Shown here: positions 34,543-45,478 of the stretch, piece after piece
How the letters are laid out: every line of letters begins with the position of its first letter
Numbering within the stretch: the first letter of the stretch is position 1
Assembly (NCBI RefSeq): GCF_963678635.1
Contig: NC_087071.1
Location: forward strand, 27,573,378 to 27,637,377
Length of the DNA stretch: 64,000 bases
Source of the DNA: Symsagittifera roscoffensis
Taxonomy: Eukaryota > Xenacoelomorpha > Acoela > Convolutidae
Direction: 5' to 3'
The notes under the pieces: model-generated
Databases searched by the model: none
Told to the model about the DNA's origin: nothing
Seen by the model: the letters and a program-made list of their open reading frames with translations, nothing else
Position numbers and translations under genes: made by a program

Positions 34543-36156
34543 TTAATCTTGACCGAGAAAAACAACATTCAACCATTTCTTAATTTCCTTGTATTCCGTT
34601 GCCAAAGTAGTCCCACTATGTGCTGTTTTCTCTTTCCAGTCATCGAACTTGAATTCGATTTCGACCTGATCCTGCCAATCAATTTCAAGTTTGGCTTTTT
34701 GTCGTATCTTTTTGAGCTTGACCTCTAGAATTCGTTTCTCACCACCGACTGTTACTTCCTTTGCATAAATGTTCATAGCTGAAGTTTGCTTCACTGTTGA
34801 AATGTTTATCTTTCTAGTCGTCATCGGTAGGTTGCCAGATGAGTCTCTCTGGTCCCAGCACTGGTTCAGAGTTTCGCGGATTTCTTCAGAAAGGTTTTCT
34901 TTGTCTTCTTCGTAAGTTACGAGGCGTGCTCGCATGTCGACTGGTTTTTCACTCAATGTCGTCAGGGTACAAAGTCGAATATAATTGGTTCGCACTTTCA
35001 CAACTTTCGATAACTTTTTCGAATCCGCAATCTTTGCTCCGCTGCTGCTTTCAACTGCAATCACAGGCGTCGACGCTGGTTTACCTTTAGAAGCTTTTTC
35101 GTACGCATCTGCTAGGACTTTAAACGCGTCCGTAGCGCCTTCGTGTAAGTTTTTATCAGGATGTATAAGCATACTTTTCTTACGATATTCTATCTTCAGT
35201 TTATTAGACGTGACATCAAACAATTCGCCGATGGTCTTTGCCGCCAGAATCTTCTCGACGGCCTCTTTTCCTGCATGACTCATTCTGGGATCGCTTGCAG
35301 GGTCCTCAAAGCCTTTCAGATCTTTGTCAAGTGCTAAATGTACGCTGAAATGAACAAATTCGTTCCTAACTGTTACCTCCAAATGTACAACTGTATAACC
35401 TTCGTCAATGCTGGAGGTCAAGAGATCGAATCCGAGAGATTCCAACCTGTTACTGATGAGATCAAAATGACGAGGAGTCAAATTTGGCGTGAAAAAATAT
35501 TTCAGACGCAAACTTCGCATGTAATCATCACCATCCTCGTTGGTTAAACGGTTCCTTTGAAGGCTAGAGTTTCCGGGTGGTCCAATGAAAACGAGTTTTC
35601 CTGGACTAACGCTGAATTCCAAGGTTCCCGTGCCCCTGTTTTTAGTACTCTTCAGGCTGGCTCCGAATGCAGCCGTTATACCAGCTGTGTCTTTGGAATC
35701 CAGAAAAGAAGAGGCATTCGCTCCACCTGGCAGTGAATCATCCATACCAGAAAAATTCATTGATCCAGGATGATTTACTGAGAATCCAGATACAAGGTAC
35801 AGCTGTGACGACGAGTTTACCGATCGTTCGCCAACTTCGACTACCTGTTCGTTCCTACCGCAAGCTCTCAGCTGTATCAAATTCAAGTTCAAATTATCGT
35901 TTTCAATCACTGTTTTGGCAACTTCTGGAACCGAAGGTCTTAGGGCTCCGATTCGTTTTTGGACTTCAGCGTAGACTTTCTGGCATGCACTTCTGCTTAC
36001 TCCAGTTACTTTTAGTTTGTGTGGCGACGATTGCGTGTCCAGGAATACATTTTGGATTCCAGTAATCTGTCTTAAGGCCTGAATAGCAGAACCTTTCTTG
36101 CCGATGATAACTCCAGCGTGAGAAGGATCAAAGTCGTAGCTCTCAACGCACACCAT
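34543..36156 (-). CDS. Intronless protein with KH domain and J domain
   Basis: A 537-residue protein from the ATG at 36156; the frame is open for 20 more residues upstream, but the duplicate at 55365-55649 also starts at this Met, so I prefer it. Residues here count from the upstream ATG at 36216. A KH RNA-binding domain sits near residues 25-95, with the GxxG loop GKKG at 39-42 in AGVIIGKKGSAIQ. A J-domain-like segment spans about 329-375 with IEYRKKSMLIHPDKN (HPD at 352-354), the Hsp70-stimulating motif. Between them (about 200-300) is an unrecognised globular-looking region; the carboxy end is Lys/Glu-rich. The pairing suggests RNA-linked chaperone recruitment (inference). No introns are seen, so it may be a retrocopy or a naturally intronless gene; the long intact frame argues it is functional or very young. 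Confidence 0.8.
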   Translation of the reverse strand: MVCVESYDFDPSHAGVIIGKKGSAIQALRQITGIQNVFLDTQSSPHKLKVTGVSRSACQKVYAEVQKRIGALRPSVPEVAKTVIENDNLNLNLIQLRACGRNEQVVEVGERSVNSSSQLYLVSGFSVNHPGSMNFSGMDDSLPGGANASSFLDSKDTAGITAAFGASLKSTKNRGTGTLEFSVSPGKLVFIGPPGNSSLQRNRLTNEDGDDYMRSLRLKYFFTPNLTPRHFDLISNRLESLGFDLLTSSIDEGYTVVHLEVTVRNEFVHFSVHLALDKDLKGFEDPASDPRMSHAGKEAVEKILAAKTIGELFDVTSNKLKIEYRKKSMLIHPDKNLHEGATDAFKVLADAYEKASKGKPASTPVIAVESSSGAKIADSKKLSKVVKVRTNYIRLCTLTTLSEKPVDMRARLVTYEEDKENLSEEIRETLNQCWDQRDSSGNLPMTTRKINISTVKQTSAMNIYAKEVTVGGEKRILEVKLKKIRQKAKLEIDWQDQVEIEFKFDDWKEKTAHSGTTLATEYKEIKKWLNVVFLGQD

Positions 36157-36241
36157 CGTTAAAATAAAATGCTGGATAAGATTATATTTAATCAAGACAA
36201 AAGTGACCAAAGTCACGTTTTTTCAAACAGATTTCAACCTA

Positions 36242-36897
36242 CCCGGGTTGACCTCCATAGACCAAAAATGCTAATCATACAATTCCATAAACTAAGTCTA
36301 TGAAAAAATACTAATCATACAAATTTCATACATTTTGCTTAAATGGTGGCATCGAATTTTCGAAGAAATTTTCTCTTGTTTTGGCATAAATTTTGGTGTA
36401 TCGTACAAAATAAAAAAGAAAAACTTTTTGTCAGAAAAAATGCTAAGCTTACAGTTTCCATATATGGAAATTATTTTACTAGCATTTTTTTGATGGCGAC
36501 AACAAAATTTTTCGAAGTATTTTCGAAATTGCCCCCATAAATTTTTTGTAATTTTTTCAACCGCAAAATGATTTTCGTACTCAACAAACATTTTTTGAAA
36601 AAAAAAATTTTGCATGCAAAATTTAATTTTTTGTGTATAACGTAGTCCTGGATATACTAATATTGGATTTTTTTCCCTTTTCTCTTGATAACACTTTTCA
36701 AAATCGCTCGAGACTCCTCTTTCTTTTGTATGACATGTTTTTGTATGCCTTGATCAATGTCTGGTAATATAATGAAAAAAAAATAATCATAGACCTTTCA
36801 TGCAATTTTCTGTACGTATGGAATTGCATGGAAAATGTATGACTAGCATTTTTCCATATATGGAAATTGTATGACTAGCATTTTTGGTCAACCCGGG
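36242..36897. mobile_element. MITE with CCCGGGTTGACC ends, copy 2
   Basis: The left CCCGGGTTGACC and right GGTCAACCCGGG are inverted, with TA on each side (36240-36241 and 36898-36899), a Tc1/mariner-like target. It repeats TATGGAAATTGTATGACTAG internally. It lies about 85 bases upstream of the KH/J gene start, so it may contain or displace its promoter. Confidence 0.88.
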
Positions 36898-36899
36898 TA

Positions 36900-37580
36900 G
36901 TTTTTGTTCCGACTTTCGATACGAAAGTAACGGAGTATTTGTGCTCGGGGTGGGTTTTTTTTTTCTTCAGACAAACTTCGACTTTTTAACAAGCCATTTT
37001 TGACGGAATTTTTTTATATCATTCAAAAAGTACTGTTGTCCTGAGCTTAAATTTGAAAAGATTTTTCACCTGTGATCATTTTTCGTAAAGTTACGGGGGT
37101 TTTAAAATTGCCATAATTCGCGCTATTAACGCGTAAGCGGAGATTTAATCCGTCTTATAAATCGTTCCAAATTAGTTGAACGAAGCTTATTTGCCATAAT
37201 TGATTTGTTACAAGGAACGAAATCTCTCTTTTGTACTTTATATGGCGTGTGGGGGGATGATTTTCATAAAAAAATTTCAATTTATTTTATTTCATTTAAT
37301 TTTTTAATGTTATTACTGCTGCTCCATAAACCTTAAAAGGCAGTCGGAACATTCAAGGCTTCGCCCTGATATGAGCAGTCTTGTTTAGAGTTTGTAACTG
37401 GAAGCTAATTTGTTTAGATCAACATATGAATAAACTAAAACTAAACGGAAAACGATCGCTTAGCAGGACCAATCTTTTTATATTAAAATTTGAAAAATGA
37501 GTTTTTGCTTTTATCTAATCGGTCAATATTAACACTAATGGCCTGCAGTAATTTGGGGGACCGATCGTTTAGCAAAAAAT
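36900..37580. other. Intergenic, no recognised gene
   Basis: AT-rich; nothing recognised before the tandem array. Confidence 0.4.
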
Positions 37581-37910
37581 ACAATGCGGAGAATTGCGTT
37601 CCAATTTAAGTGGTTTGAGTTCTCAAAAATACAATGTGGAGAATTGCGTTCCAATTTAAGTTCTTTGAATTTCTCAGAAATACAATGTGAAGAATTGCGT
37701 TCCAATTTAAGTTCTTTGAATTTCTCAGAAATACAATGTGGAGAATTGCGTTCCAATTTAAGTGGTTTGAATTTCTCAGAAATACAATGTGGAAAAAAAT
37801 TGCGTTTTTGGTGGTTTGAGTTTTTCAGAAACACAATGTGGAAAATTGCGTGTAGCGTCGGTCTAAATTCCATTCAAAAAAGGTTGTCGTCTGAGTCGTC
37901 TTGCCGGTCA
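37581..37910 (+). repeat. 51-bp tandem array inside a GACGAC-type MITE
   Basis: Six units start at 37581, 37631, 37682, 37733, 37784 and 37833, each beginning ACAATGTGG or a variant and including GAATTGCGTTCCAATTTAAG. The last unit runs into GCGTGTAGCGTCG and GTCGTCTTGCCGG, the right end of the MITE at 56643-56843, where the unit occurs once. The array is open in several frames only because of its period. Confidence 0.88.
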
Positions 37911-38124
37911 CCTTGCGGCCAGTAAATATTGTAAAGACAACCGCATACGCAGGCAGGTCAGTCAAACCTTATAAGCAGACAAATTCTACAATGCTCAAGT
38001 CTGATTAGCTGAAAAGATTATCAAGGGTGGTTTGAAATATTCAAAAGGGCTTAGAAAAGTACTTCTTTCAAACCTAATGTATTCAAATTTAGTTAAAATT
38101 TGGGATAACTTTTAAAAATCAAAA

Positions 38125-38367
38125 TTGTTCAAAATTGTCCGGGGGTTAGTATTGGAACCTGATAATAGCTTAGAATTAACCAAAAATAGATTAGAATTTA
38201 GACAAAACATTTTAAAAATGTTACACGACGATAATTTAATCGAAATGTCTCTACGACTCAATAGATCAGAGCCAATATTCCGAACGATAATAGAACTACC
38301 CGGAATTGGAAGAAGACCTCGAACCAGAGACGACATACGACAAAGTAGAAATTTACCATATAGTTAA
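38125..38367 (+). CDS. Small charged ORF, uncertain
   Basis: An 80-codon frame rich in Leu, Arg, Asn and Asp, ending RQSRNLPYS. It lies at the left edge of the A-rich block of element 3. No domain recognised. It could be a leader ORF, a relic of another gene or chance. Confidence 0.25.
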   Translation: MFKIVRGLVLEPDNSLELTKNRLEFRQNILKMLHDDNLIEMSLRLNRSEPIFRTIIELPGIGRRPRTRDDIRQSRNLPYS

Positions 38368-38369
38368 TT

Positions 38370-39380
38370 GATAGTTCGGCAAAAGCCAACACAAACTTTT
38401 GTATTTAGAATACTACTAGCAATGAATTTAAATTTTCATTTGCAAACATAAAATCTTGAAGTCAATCTTCAAAATCATTTCAGGCGCTAAACCAAATTAT
38501 TAATATACAATAACGATTGATAAGGAGATCTCAGATCGTTTCCCTAAATTCTGCAGTAATATACAAAACATGTTTGGAAAATATTTATTGAAAATCAAAA
38601 CAAAAATTAGTAGCATGACAATAAACTGTTAGTAATCATAAAATCATCAGTTGTCCCAGCTTCATCACCTAAAACATAACAGCAATCATAAGCTCACTAA
38701 TATCATTAAAACACTAAATTTTTTTCTTAAACAAATTTAAACCATTTTAAACTTAAATTCACTTAATTTTAAAATCAGATCATCAAGGCTTATCCTTGGA
38801 TCTTAATTCATTTTCTATTTAATTAAATTTTAAAACTTGATCATCAAGGCCTATCCTTGGATCAAAAAGAACAATTTTGTTCTCCCCCACCCACTTAGCT
38901 AGTGTCTAACGACCTCAAACGTCGATTCACTATCCAACCCTTTCAAAAAACCCAAGACTAATAGAAATTTTTGAACAAAACTAATCATTCAAATTAGGAT
39001 AAACAGTGAAGAACTTCGGTTATTCATCCTTCACTTGAACCCTCCTCTTATCAGACCCAGGATAAATCTACTACTTAGTAAGTTTAAAATAGTATCTAAC
39101 GAACTACTCGCGTTCTAATTATACCTGAACCTTGTGGATCGATTTACTATTCTCCAACCCTTGAACACAATCACTACCCCTAAGTAAGATTAAGTAAGTT
39201 AACATCTTAGCTTATACTAGCCACGAGAAAGTAAAAAATCATTCTTCGGAATCAATATACTTTTCTCTCCAACCCTGAACAAATAGACCCAGGTTAAGCT
39301 AACCAAAAAATCGTAAGGACTAACAGTTTAAGAAAATAGAAATCATCTAACAACTTTTTGCATCCGTCATCCTAAACCTT
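38370..39380 (+). other. 5' leader of element 3
   Basis: Untranslated A/T/C-rich sequence with a duplicated GATCATCAAGGC-TATCCTTGGATC block (about 38779-38802 and 38838-38860) and a recurring CCAACCCTT phrase (38934, 39158, 39269). Two GTAAGT candidate splice donors occur at 39078-39083 and 39194-39199. Confidence 0.5.
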
Positions 39381-39848
39381 ATGTCATTTAAAAATCTAGG
39401 AAACAAACAAACTATCGTTTTACACAACTGTGAAATAGATAACAAAAAATACGACCTTGTAATCACACCTCATACACAAACAGTTGGATATATTAGAACA
39501 AAACGACAAACACTAAAAAAGAAAATAATAACCAAACAAAGACAAATAACACGAAAAAGATTTTCCAAAAATAGAAACGCATTTTCAGAATCAGAAGCCA
39601 GCAATTTAGACGAACTTTATAAATTAAAAGAATCTATTGATAGAAATTGCCCCATTCACGATCAATTATATTTTTCAGACTCAGAAACAACTTCAAATTC
39701 ATCGAAAAGAGGCAAAAGAAGAATAAAAAAGCAATATAAACACAAACCAGTACACTTGTATAATTGGAATCAACCAATTAGACACATCGATAATTACCTA
39801 TTAACAGTCATTAAACGAAAAAATGAGCCAAACACACACTCCAAGTGA
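39381..39848 (+). CDS. Small basic ORF preceding gag (ORF A)
   Basis: An intact 155-codon frame with a Lys/Arg-rich middle (KKKIITKQRQITRKRF), a short acidic/Ser patch (YFSDSETTSNSSKRG) and a second basic cluster. No cysteine cluster, signal peptide or membrane span. Its last 26 bases overlap the gag start in another frame. The basic stretches could be nuclear-localisation or RNA-binding signals (inference). Function unknown. Its intactness beside damaged neighbours suggests it is a genuine gene of the element rather than chance, although the A-rich composition lowers stop frequency only modestly. Confidence 0.6.
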   Translation: MSFKNLGNKQTIVLHNCEIDNKKYDLVITPHTQTVGYIRTKRQTLKKKIITKQRQITRKRFSKNRNAFSESEASNLDELYKLKESIDRNCPIHDQLYFSDSETTSNSSKRGKRRIKKQYKHKPVHLYNWNQPIRHIDNYLLTVIKRKNEPNTHSK

Positions 39849-41595
39849 AGATAGTCCAGATGATGACGATATCTACCCCTTCCTCGTAGATGCACCCGAT
39901 AATAGAGGACAACATGACCTTTGCAAGAATTTCCTCCTAAATTTGTTTGAACCCGGAATCAGCCCATGTAAAGCAGAGTTCCCAGATGTAAAAATCAAAA
40001 GACAAATTATTGATCACTATCTGAAAGATATATGTAATTTAACACAACAATACGGAATCTACACCATAGAATTCAGTACACCAAACCCGAATCACCGCAG
40101 ATATGTAATTCAAACAGACGATCTTGACTTAGAATTTTCAAAAGTATTCTTAGAATATATAAAAAGCATACAATATCATAACTCACAAAGAGCAAACTCC
40201 ATATTTACTAATGAAGTTTTTGCAATAGTATATAGTTATATTTCAATATTAGAAAACGAAACCCCAATCTCAAATGTCTCACCGACAGAGACATCCAAAC
40301 ATATAAGGGTACGACATAAAATCACACTATTTTCAACTTTCCTACATATAATTAAAGAAAATTTCACTAAAGATGAAGTTTCACAACATACAAAACATGA
40401 CTTACTAAAAATTTTGGCATGGTTTATAATAGATTATTTCACACATAATATAGATTTAATTTCACAAGCAAGAAAAAATTTCAGACCTCAAAATTCAAAC
40501 GATGATACCGCCATCACAGAACAATCAGACTACATTTGGGACCCCGAATGGTCTCATTATGCATTCATAAATATCCCACAATCAATCTCAAGTCAAGCAA
40601 TAAGTACAATATCTTATGCAAGAGATTATGTAAGAGTAGTACCATTAACCATTGATGCAACACCATTAAACTACAATACATTTTTACCTGATACGCGAAA
40701 TAAAAGTTTAAATTCGACCGTCATACACAATGAAAACCTTAATGGAACTAGGAATCTCACTCAACAAGATATTCAGACACCATCACACTTCATAAATGAA
40801 GAAATCGTCCAAACAACAATAACTACACAACAAAGTATTTCACCGATACGTCCAAATTTAACAACACCAAGAAATACAAACACTTCACTAGCACAGGTAA
40901 CCTTACAATCAACCGTCAAACCTTCGGTTGCTCCAAAATATTCACAAATGGATTATCAAACATATAGACCCATGACAATACCGTCAAAAACACGCAGAAC
41001 GTTCACAAGAAACACTTTTGCGGAACACAATTATAATTACGCACATTCATCAAAAACAAACTATCCCCCACGAAAAAATAATAATAATCAGATAAGATCT
41101 CAATATTGGGATAATCCAATGGAAACAACCAACTCAGTAAATTTTCAATCTAATTCACATCCTCCACAGGATCGTAGTGAAAATTACCCATTCTTTCAAC
41201 AGAATAAAAATAAAAAACAAGCACCTCATCAAACGGATTACCTATCCTCTGATGATGATTATTTACAACCAGATATATTTGCACCATACACTCAAGAATA
41301 TCGTGGACAAAGAGTGCAGAAACCACATACATATCATAGAATTTTTTCTCCACACCCAATAGATACACAAAATCAACAACCAATACAAATGCAAAACCCA
41401 ATTAATACACAATCTTTTCAACCAATTCAGCCACAAAACCCAATGATTATACACTCGTATCAACCAACACAAATGCAAAATAAAATACCACTCCCATATT
41501 ACCTTCAACAACACGAAATAACAAAAAATCAACTTTCAAATTTTTCACAAATGCCAAATGCCGCAGAATCATTACAAATGACAATGAATCCATAA
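39823..41595 (+). CDS. Gag amino-terminal region, 590 codons
   Basis: An intact frame. Residues 1-230 look globular and alpha-helical (DIYPFLVDAP, FLLNLFEPGISPCKAEFP, KITLFSTFLHIIKENF), in the place of a matrix domain. Residues about 290-590 are Gln/Asn/Pro/Thr-rich and disordered-looking, with repeated PIQMQNP/PIQPQNPM-type units. The TAA at 41593 is in frame with the capsid-like ORF starting at 41599, so the two were one protein and the stop is either recent or read through. Much longer than the usual region upstream of capsid in Ty3/gypsy Gag. No sequence family recognised for the amino part. Confidence 0.7.
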   Translation: MSQTHTPSEDSPDDDDIYPFLVDAPDNRGQHDLCKNFLLNLFEPGISPCKAEFPDVKIKRQIIDHYLKDICNLTQQYGIYTIEFSTPNPNHRRYVIQTDDLDLEFSKVFLEYIKSIQYHNSQRANSIFTNEVFAIVYSYISILENETPISNVSPTETSKHIRVRHKITLFSTFLHIIKENFTKDEVSQHTKHDLLKILAWFIIDYFTHNIDLISQARKNFRPQNSNDDTAITEQSDYIWDPEWSHYAFINIPQSISSQAISTISYARDYVRVVPLTIDATPLNYNTFLPDTRNKSLNSTVIHNENLNGTRNLTQQDIQTPSHFINEEIVQTTITTQQSISPIRPNLTTPRNTNTSLAQVTLQSTVKPSVAPKYSQMDYQTYRPMTIPSKTRRTFTRNTFAEHNYNYAHSSKTNYPPRKNNNNQIRSQYWDNPMETTNSVNFQSNSHPPQDRSENYPFFQQNKNKKQAPHQTDYLSSDDDYLQPDIFAPYTQEYRGQRVQKPHTYHRIFSPHPIDTQNQQPIQMQNPINTQSFQPIQPQNPMIIHSYQPTQMQNKIPLPYYLQQHEITKNQLSNFSQMPNAAESLQMTMNP

Positions 41596-41598
41596 CTT

Positions 41599-42186
41599 AT
41601 GGGTGGATCATCAATAACATCAAACAAACCATTAATGGTATTCACAGGAACAGACCCTGAATATTCTATAGAAGATTATTTAAATGCAGTAACAGCAAAT
41701 TTAATTTTAAATATAGGACCTGAACCAATTATTACGCCACTACATCAAAATTGGATACATCGACGCACAGCGTTGATACAGACAACCTTAGACGGCGCAG
41801 CTCAAAAATGGTTTTCAGTATTGCCTATAGAAATAAAATCAAATTGGAAAAGATTTACACAAGAATTTTCAAAAATGTTTGACTCCGAAAGAAACAAACA
41901 ACAACAAAGAGTTTTATGTAATGAAATTCGCAGATTACCAAATGAAACCATCAAACAATTAGCAGTACGTATCGAAACACTAGTTCGAAAAGCATATTCA
42001 TTAAATACACACGACTATAAAAACACAAAAATGACAGAAATCTTAATGATGACCTTAACACCTCAATTAAGGAAAATAGCAATAAAAAAAGAGAGCATCC
42101 CATCCCTCCTCAATTCGAGAGCCCGATTTAGATTTTCGAAAACTAGTAGACAAACTAGAGCAAGCGGAAATCACAATGAAACTTGA
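41599..42186 (+). pseudogene. Gag capsid-like domain
   Basis: FTGTDPEYSIEDYLNAV, then RRTALIQTTLDGAAQKWFSV and KRFTQEFSKMFDSERNKQQ, then IRRLPNETIKQLAVRIETLV: the helical pattern with the W-F block of retrotransposon Gag/capsid (Ty3-type). The frame is lost near 42085 within a seven-A run and resumes in the 42176 frame (DLDFRKLVDKLEQAEITMKL is readable in the new frame). It is in frame with the 590-codon ORF upstream. Confidence 0.82.
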
Positions 42187-44371
42187 AGAAACAGAAAATC
42201 TGAAATTACAATATGTTAACCGAATTGAAACAAATACCACAAATATCAACAATATACAGGAATCAGATACAGACCTCGTTGAAAAATACACTGAAATACT
42301 CAATATTTATGAAAAACACCCAAACTTTAAAGGCAAACCATCTTTCAAAAAATGGTGTAATTATTGCCGACGATACGGACATAGTATTTCTGAATGTAGA
42401 CAAAAACAACAGGACAATCAAAACAAACCTCAAAAATATAAAGAACCAAATAAATCATTCTATCAATACATGAAGAAAGATCAAAATCTACCAAACAAAA
42501 ATGTATACAGCAACAACAGTTCAGGAAAACCACTTCCGAACAATACCAATTACACGAGAACTCAATCACCATATAACTCAAGTTATAGAGGAAGATCACC
42601 AGAACGAAGAAATACACAAAATTCGTCACAAAATCATTACAATAGACCAAATAGTCGAAATAACTACTCCAGATCAAATTCGAATACAACACAATTTGTT
42701 TCTAGATCTAATTCCCAATCAAGGAATAAATACTATCCAAACAATCAGTCACGAAACTCATCATATAATAGAAATAGAAACTACTCCAATAATCGAAATA
42801 GAAGTTATTCAAACAACCGAAATCAGAATTACCCGAACAATCGATCAAGGAATAACTCATATAACAGATCAAACTATAACAGACCAAACCATAATTATCA
42901 AAACAGATCACGAAACAATTCACAAAATCGACATTCAAGTTATAATAATCGTTATAAAAATTATTCCCAATCACCACACAGAAATAATAACCATTATAAT
43001 AATTCTAACAATCGCCACAGAAGTAGTACACCTAAACATCAAAGACATATTAATCACGTACAATCAAATCCAGAAACAACATCAGACCCCCCAGGTATTG
43101 ATGACACAGTAAATGACAAACTACAACTAAATCAAATAAACTGTGGATCATCAGATTCAGAAAGTGATACAGAAAACACTATCAGCATCAATATGATAGC
43201 AGTCGAAAATGACTACGAACCTATTATATATGAACAACCTTTTTCATCACATATATATGAAAATCAATTAGAACTCCTTCACAATTATTATATTGAACCC
43301 ATCCATTCCACACAAACGGCACAAGAAACTAACGAAATCAACACTACAAATCAATCCAATGAAAATGACAAAACAAAATGCTTGAATACAAATCACATCT
43401 ATCAAAATATACAAAAAGAACAACCCAAAGAAAAAATTTGGACAATACCATTTCTTTTAGAAAGTCCAAGAAACAAAGAATTTCAACCACCAGATCTTGA
43501 AATTGATTTTTTAATTGATTCAGGAGCAGAATCAAACATAATAAACATTCCCACATGGAATGAGATAAAAACATTACACCCAAAACTAACACCTCTTAAA
43601 ACCTCCAGTAAACTAGCAACAGCACAAGGATCAACATTGGTAAACTATGGAAAAATTCAATTATTTCTTCTCCCCACAAGAACAATAGAGCAAAATAAAA
43701 TTTTAAATAAACCATTTAAACAAATATTTCATATCACTGATATTAAACACAATATCATTGGAATACCATTTATCTCTAAATATATACCAACAATCAACAT
43801 CTTGAATAGTAAAATACTAATCAAAGATAAATACACAAAAACAAAAGACACATCCCTAACATTTTTTCAAAGATTAAACAAACAACCACCATTCTTTTCA
43901 AAATTTTATCCAATATATAACCAACAAAGAAAACACCTGAAACCACTATCAGGAAACATATATAATTTTTCAATAAAACAAGTTCACCAATATGATAAAA
44001 AACAAAATAAACAACAACTCTATATGTCAGACTTTGAATTCAAATCTATCCATAAGTTTTTCAAAATCACAATTTCATCCATAAAATTTTTGAAAAAGTC
44101 GAATTCAGATATTATTTCGTTACATGTATACAACAATACACCCTATCAAGTAACATTACCTTTAGGACTTTTAGGATATTGCGAAACCAACACTACGATA
44201 TCACCAATACACGAAAAAGCATACCGCGTAAATAATATACTCCAATTATTAGATATTTGTCAATCCACAATTCTTAATGAAGAATTATCCATAAATATTA
44301 TAATAAGTAATGAAAAAAAAATACAGATTATTTCACAAAAACCCCATATTTCAAACCTACATTCAACATAA
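42176..44371 (+). pseudogene. Gag nucleocapsid and retropepsin protease
   Basis: An early CCHC knuckle, CNYCRRYGHSISEC (genomic RNA binding), is followed by about 170 residues very rich in Asn, Arg, Ser and Tyr, made of repeated NNRNRSYS-like units, an RS-type low-complexity RNA-binding tail. The protease has FLIDSGAESNIINIP, the D-S-G-A active site, and IKHNIIGIPFI, the second conserved block near its end. The frame leaves register in a nine-A run at 44311-44319 and the downstream RT frame is in the shifted register, consistent with loss of one A or a sequencing error. Confidence 0.85.
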
Positions 44372-44406
44372 ATAACTATACAGAGAATCAACAGAAGTTT
44401 TTAACA

Positions 44407-45428
44407 ATGTTTAACTTCCAACATTCACAAATAACACAAGACGAATTTGATAAGTTAGCCAAACAGCTAATAAAATTTTCATCAGTCTATGCAACATCCA
44501 AATTTGATGTTGGCAAAATCAGTTCATCACTACATCTCCCATTAAAACCTGACGCAGTTTTCAAAAAAGAAAGAGCAAGTAAAGTACCAATTCATTTACA
44601 CGATAAAGTGAACAGATTACTCGATATTTTAGAACAATACAAAATTATCTCACCGGTAAACAAAGAAGAACAACAAAAGGTAACACATTTATCAACCCTG
44701 TTATCATCCTAGCAAAAGGAGAATCATTAAAAATAGTTCTAGACGTTAGATATCTTAATTCACTAATAGAGGAATCAAAATGCAATTGGCCTATTGAACC
44801 AATACAAGTTATTTTAACAAAAATAAACGGAAAATACTTTACAACCGCAGATATGAATAGTGCATATAATCAAATGCCACTAGATGAACAATCGCGACGT
44901 TTAACACAATTTGTTATTGGAAATCAGCAATATGAATTCAACCGCCTATTCTATGGAATATCCATAGGACCAGCAGCATTTTCAGCTTTTATGAGCATAA
45001 TTTTTAGACCACTAATACTCAAGAAAAACGCAATCACCTATTTAGACGATGTTTTTATGCAATCACAGACAAAAGAAGAAATGTTCAATGTTTTAGAACA
45101 CTATCACAAAATACTTCAGAACGAAAATCTGAAGTCCGCCCCCGACAAATCACACTTCTTTTTAACACGAGTTAAATTCTTAGGACACAATATAGAAAGA
45201 AAAACAATCACTCCATTAAAATCACGCATTGATGCTATTCAGAAGCTCCAACCACCAACAAACAAAAAGAAAATCCAAGAATTCCTTGGAATGTTAAATT
45301 TTTTAAGCAAATACGTCTATAAAATGCAATTATACCTAAGACCATTCTATAATATACTTAGACAACAAAATAATTTTGAATGGAACACAGAACATCAAGC
45401 ACGATTTGAAGAAATTAAAAACTCTTAA
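44407..45428 (+). pseudogene. Reverse transcriptase of element 3
   Basis: 44407-44712 covers the RT amino end (PLKPDAVFKKERASKVP). A one-base loss near 44683 shifts the frame; beyond it VIILAKGESLKIVLDVRYLN and FTTADMNSAYNQMPL (catalytic Asp) are readable, then FNRLFYGISIGPAAFSAFM and ITYLDDVFMQS, the YxDD box. Thumb IQEFLGMLNFLSKYVYKM follows. A second one-base loss near 45420 separates it from RNase H. All catalytic residues are preserved. Confidence 0.9.
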
Positions 45429-45478
45429 CTGAACAAATTTCGAATACAATTCCAGATCCAAATCAACCATTCTATGCA

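Noticed and set aside
35338-36065. Plus-strand frames opposite the KH/J gene
   Set aside because: No motifs; they are antisense shadows of an intact gene.
37584-37925. 113-codon plus frame and 112-codon minus frame
   Set aside because: Both are by-products of a 51-bp (3 x 17) tandem repeat.
37900-39380. 5' LTR of element 3
   Set aside because: Searched by eye for the 53261-53590 blocks (CTATCCGG, AACCAGTATAC, ATAGCGTGACG); none found.
42080-42095. Programmed -1 frameshift at the A7-G run in gag
   Set aside because: The continuing frame needs a +1, not -1, change, so an indel is the simpler reading.
42501-43112. 203-codon frame rich in Ile/Thr inside gag
   Set aside because: A shadow of the Asn/Arg/Ser repeat region in a second register; the knuckle and protease frame is the coding one.
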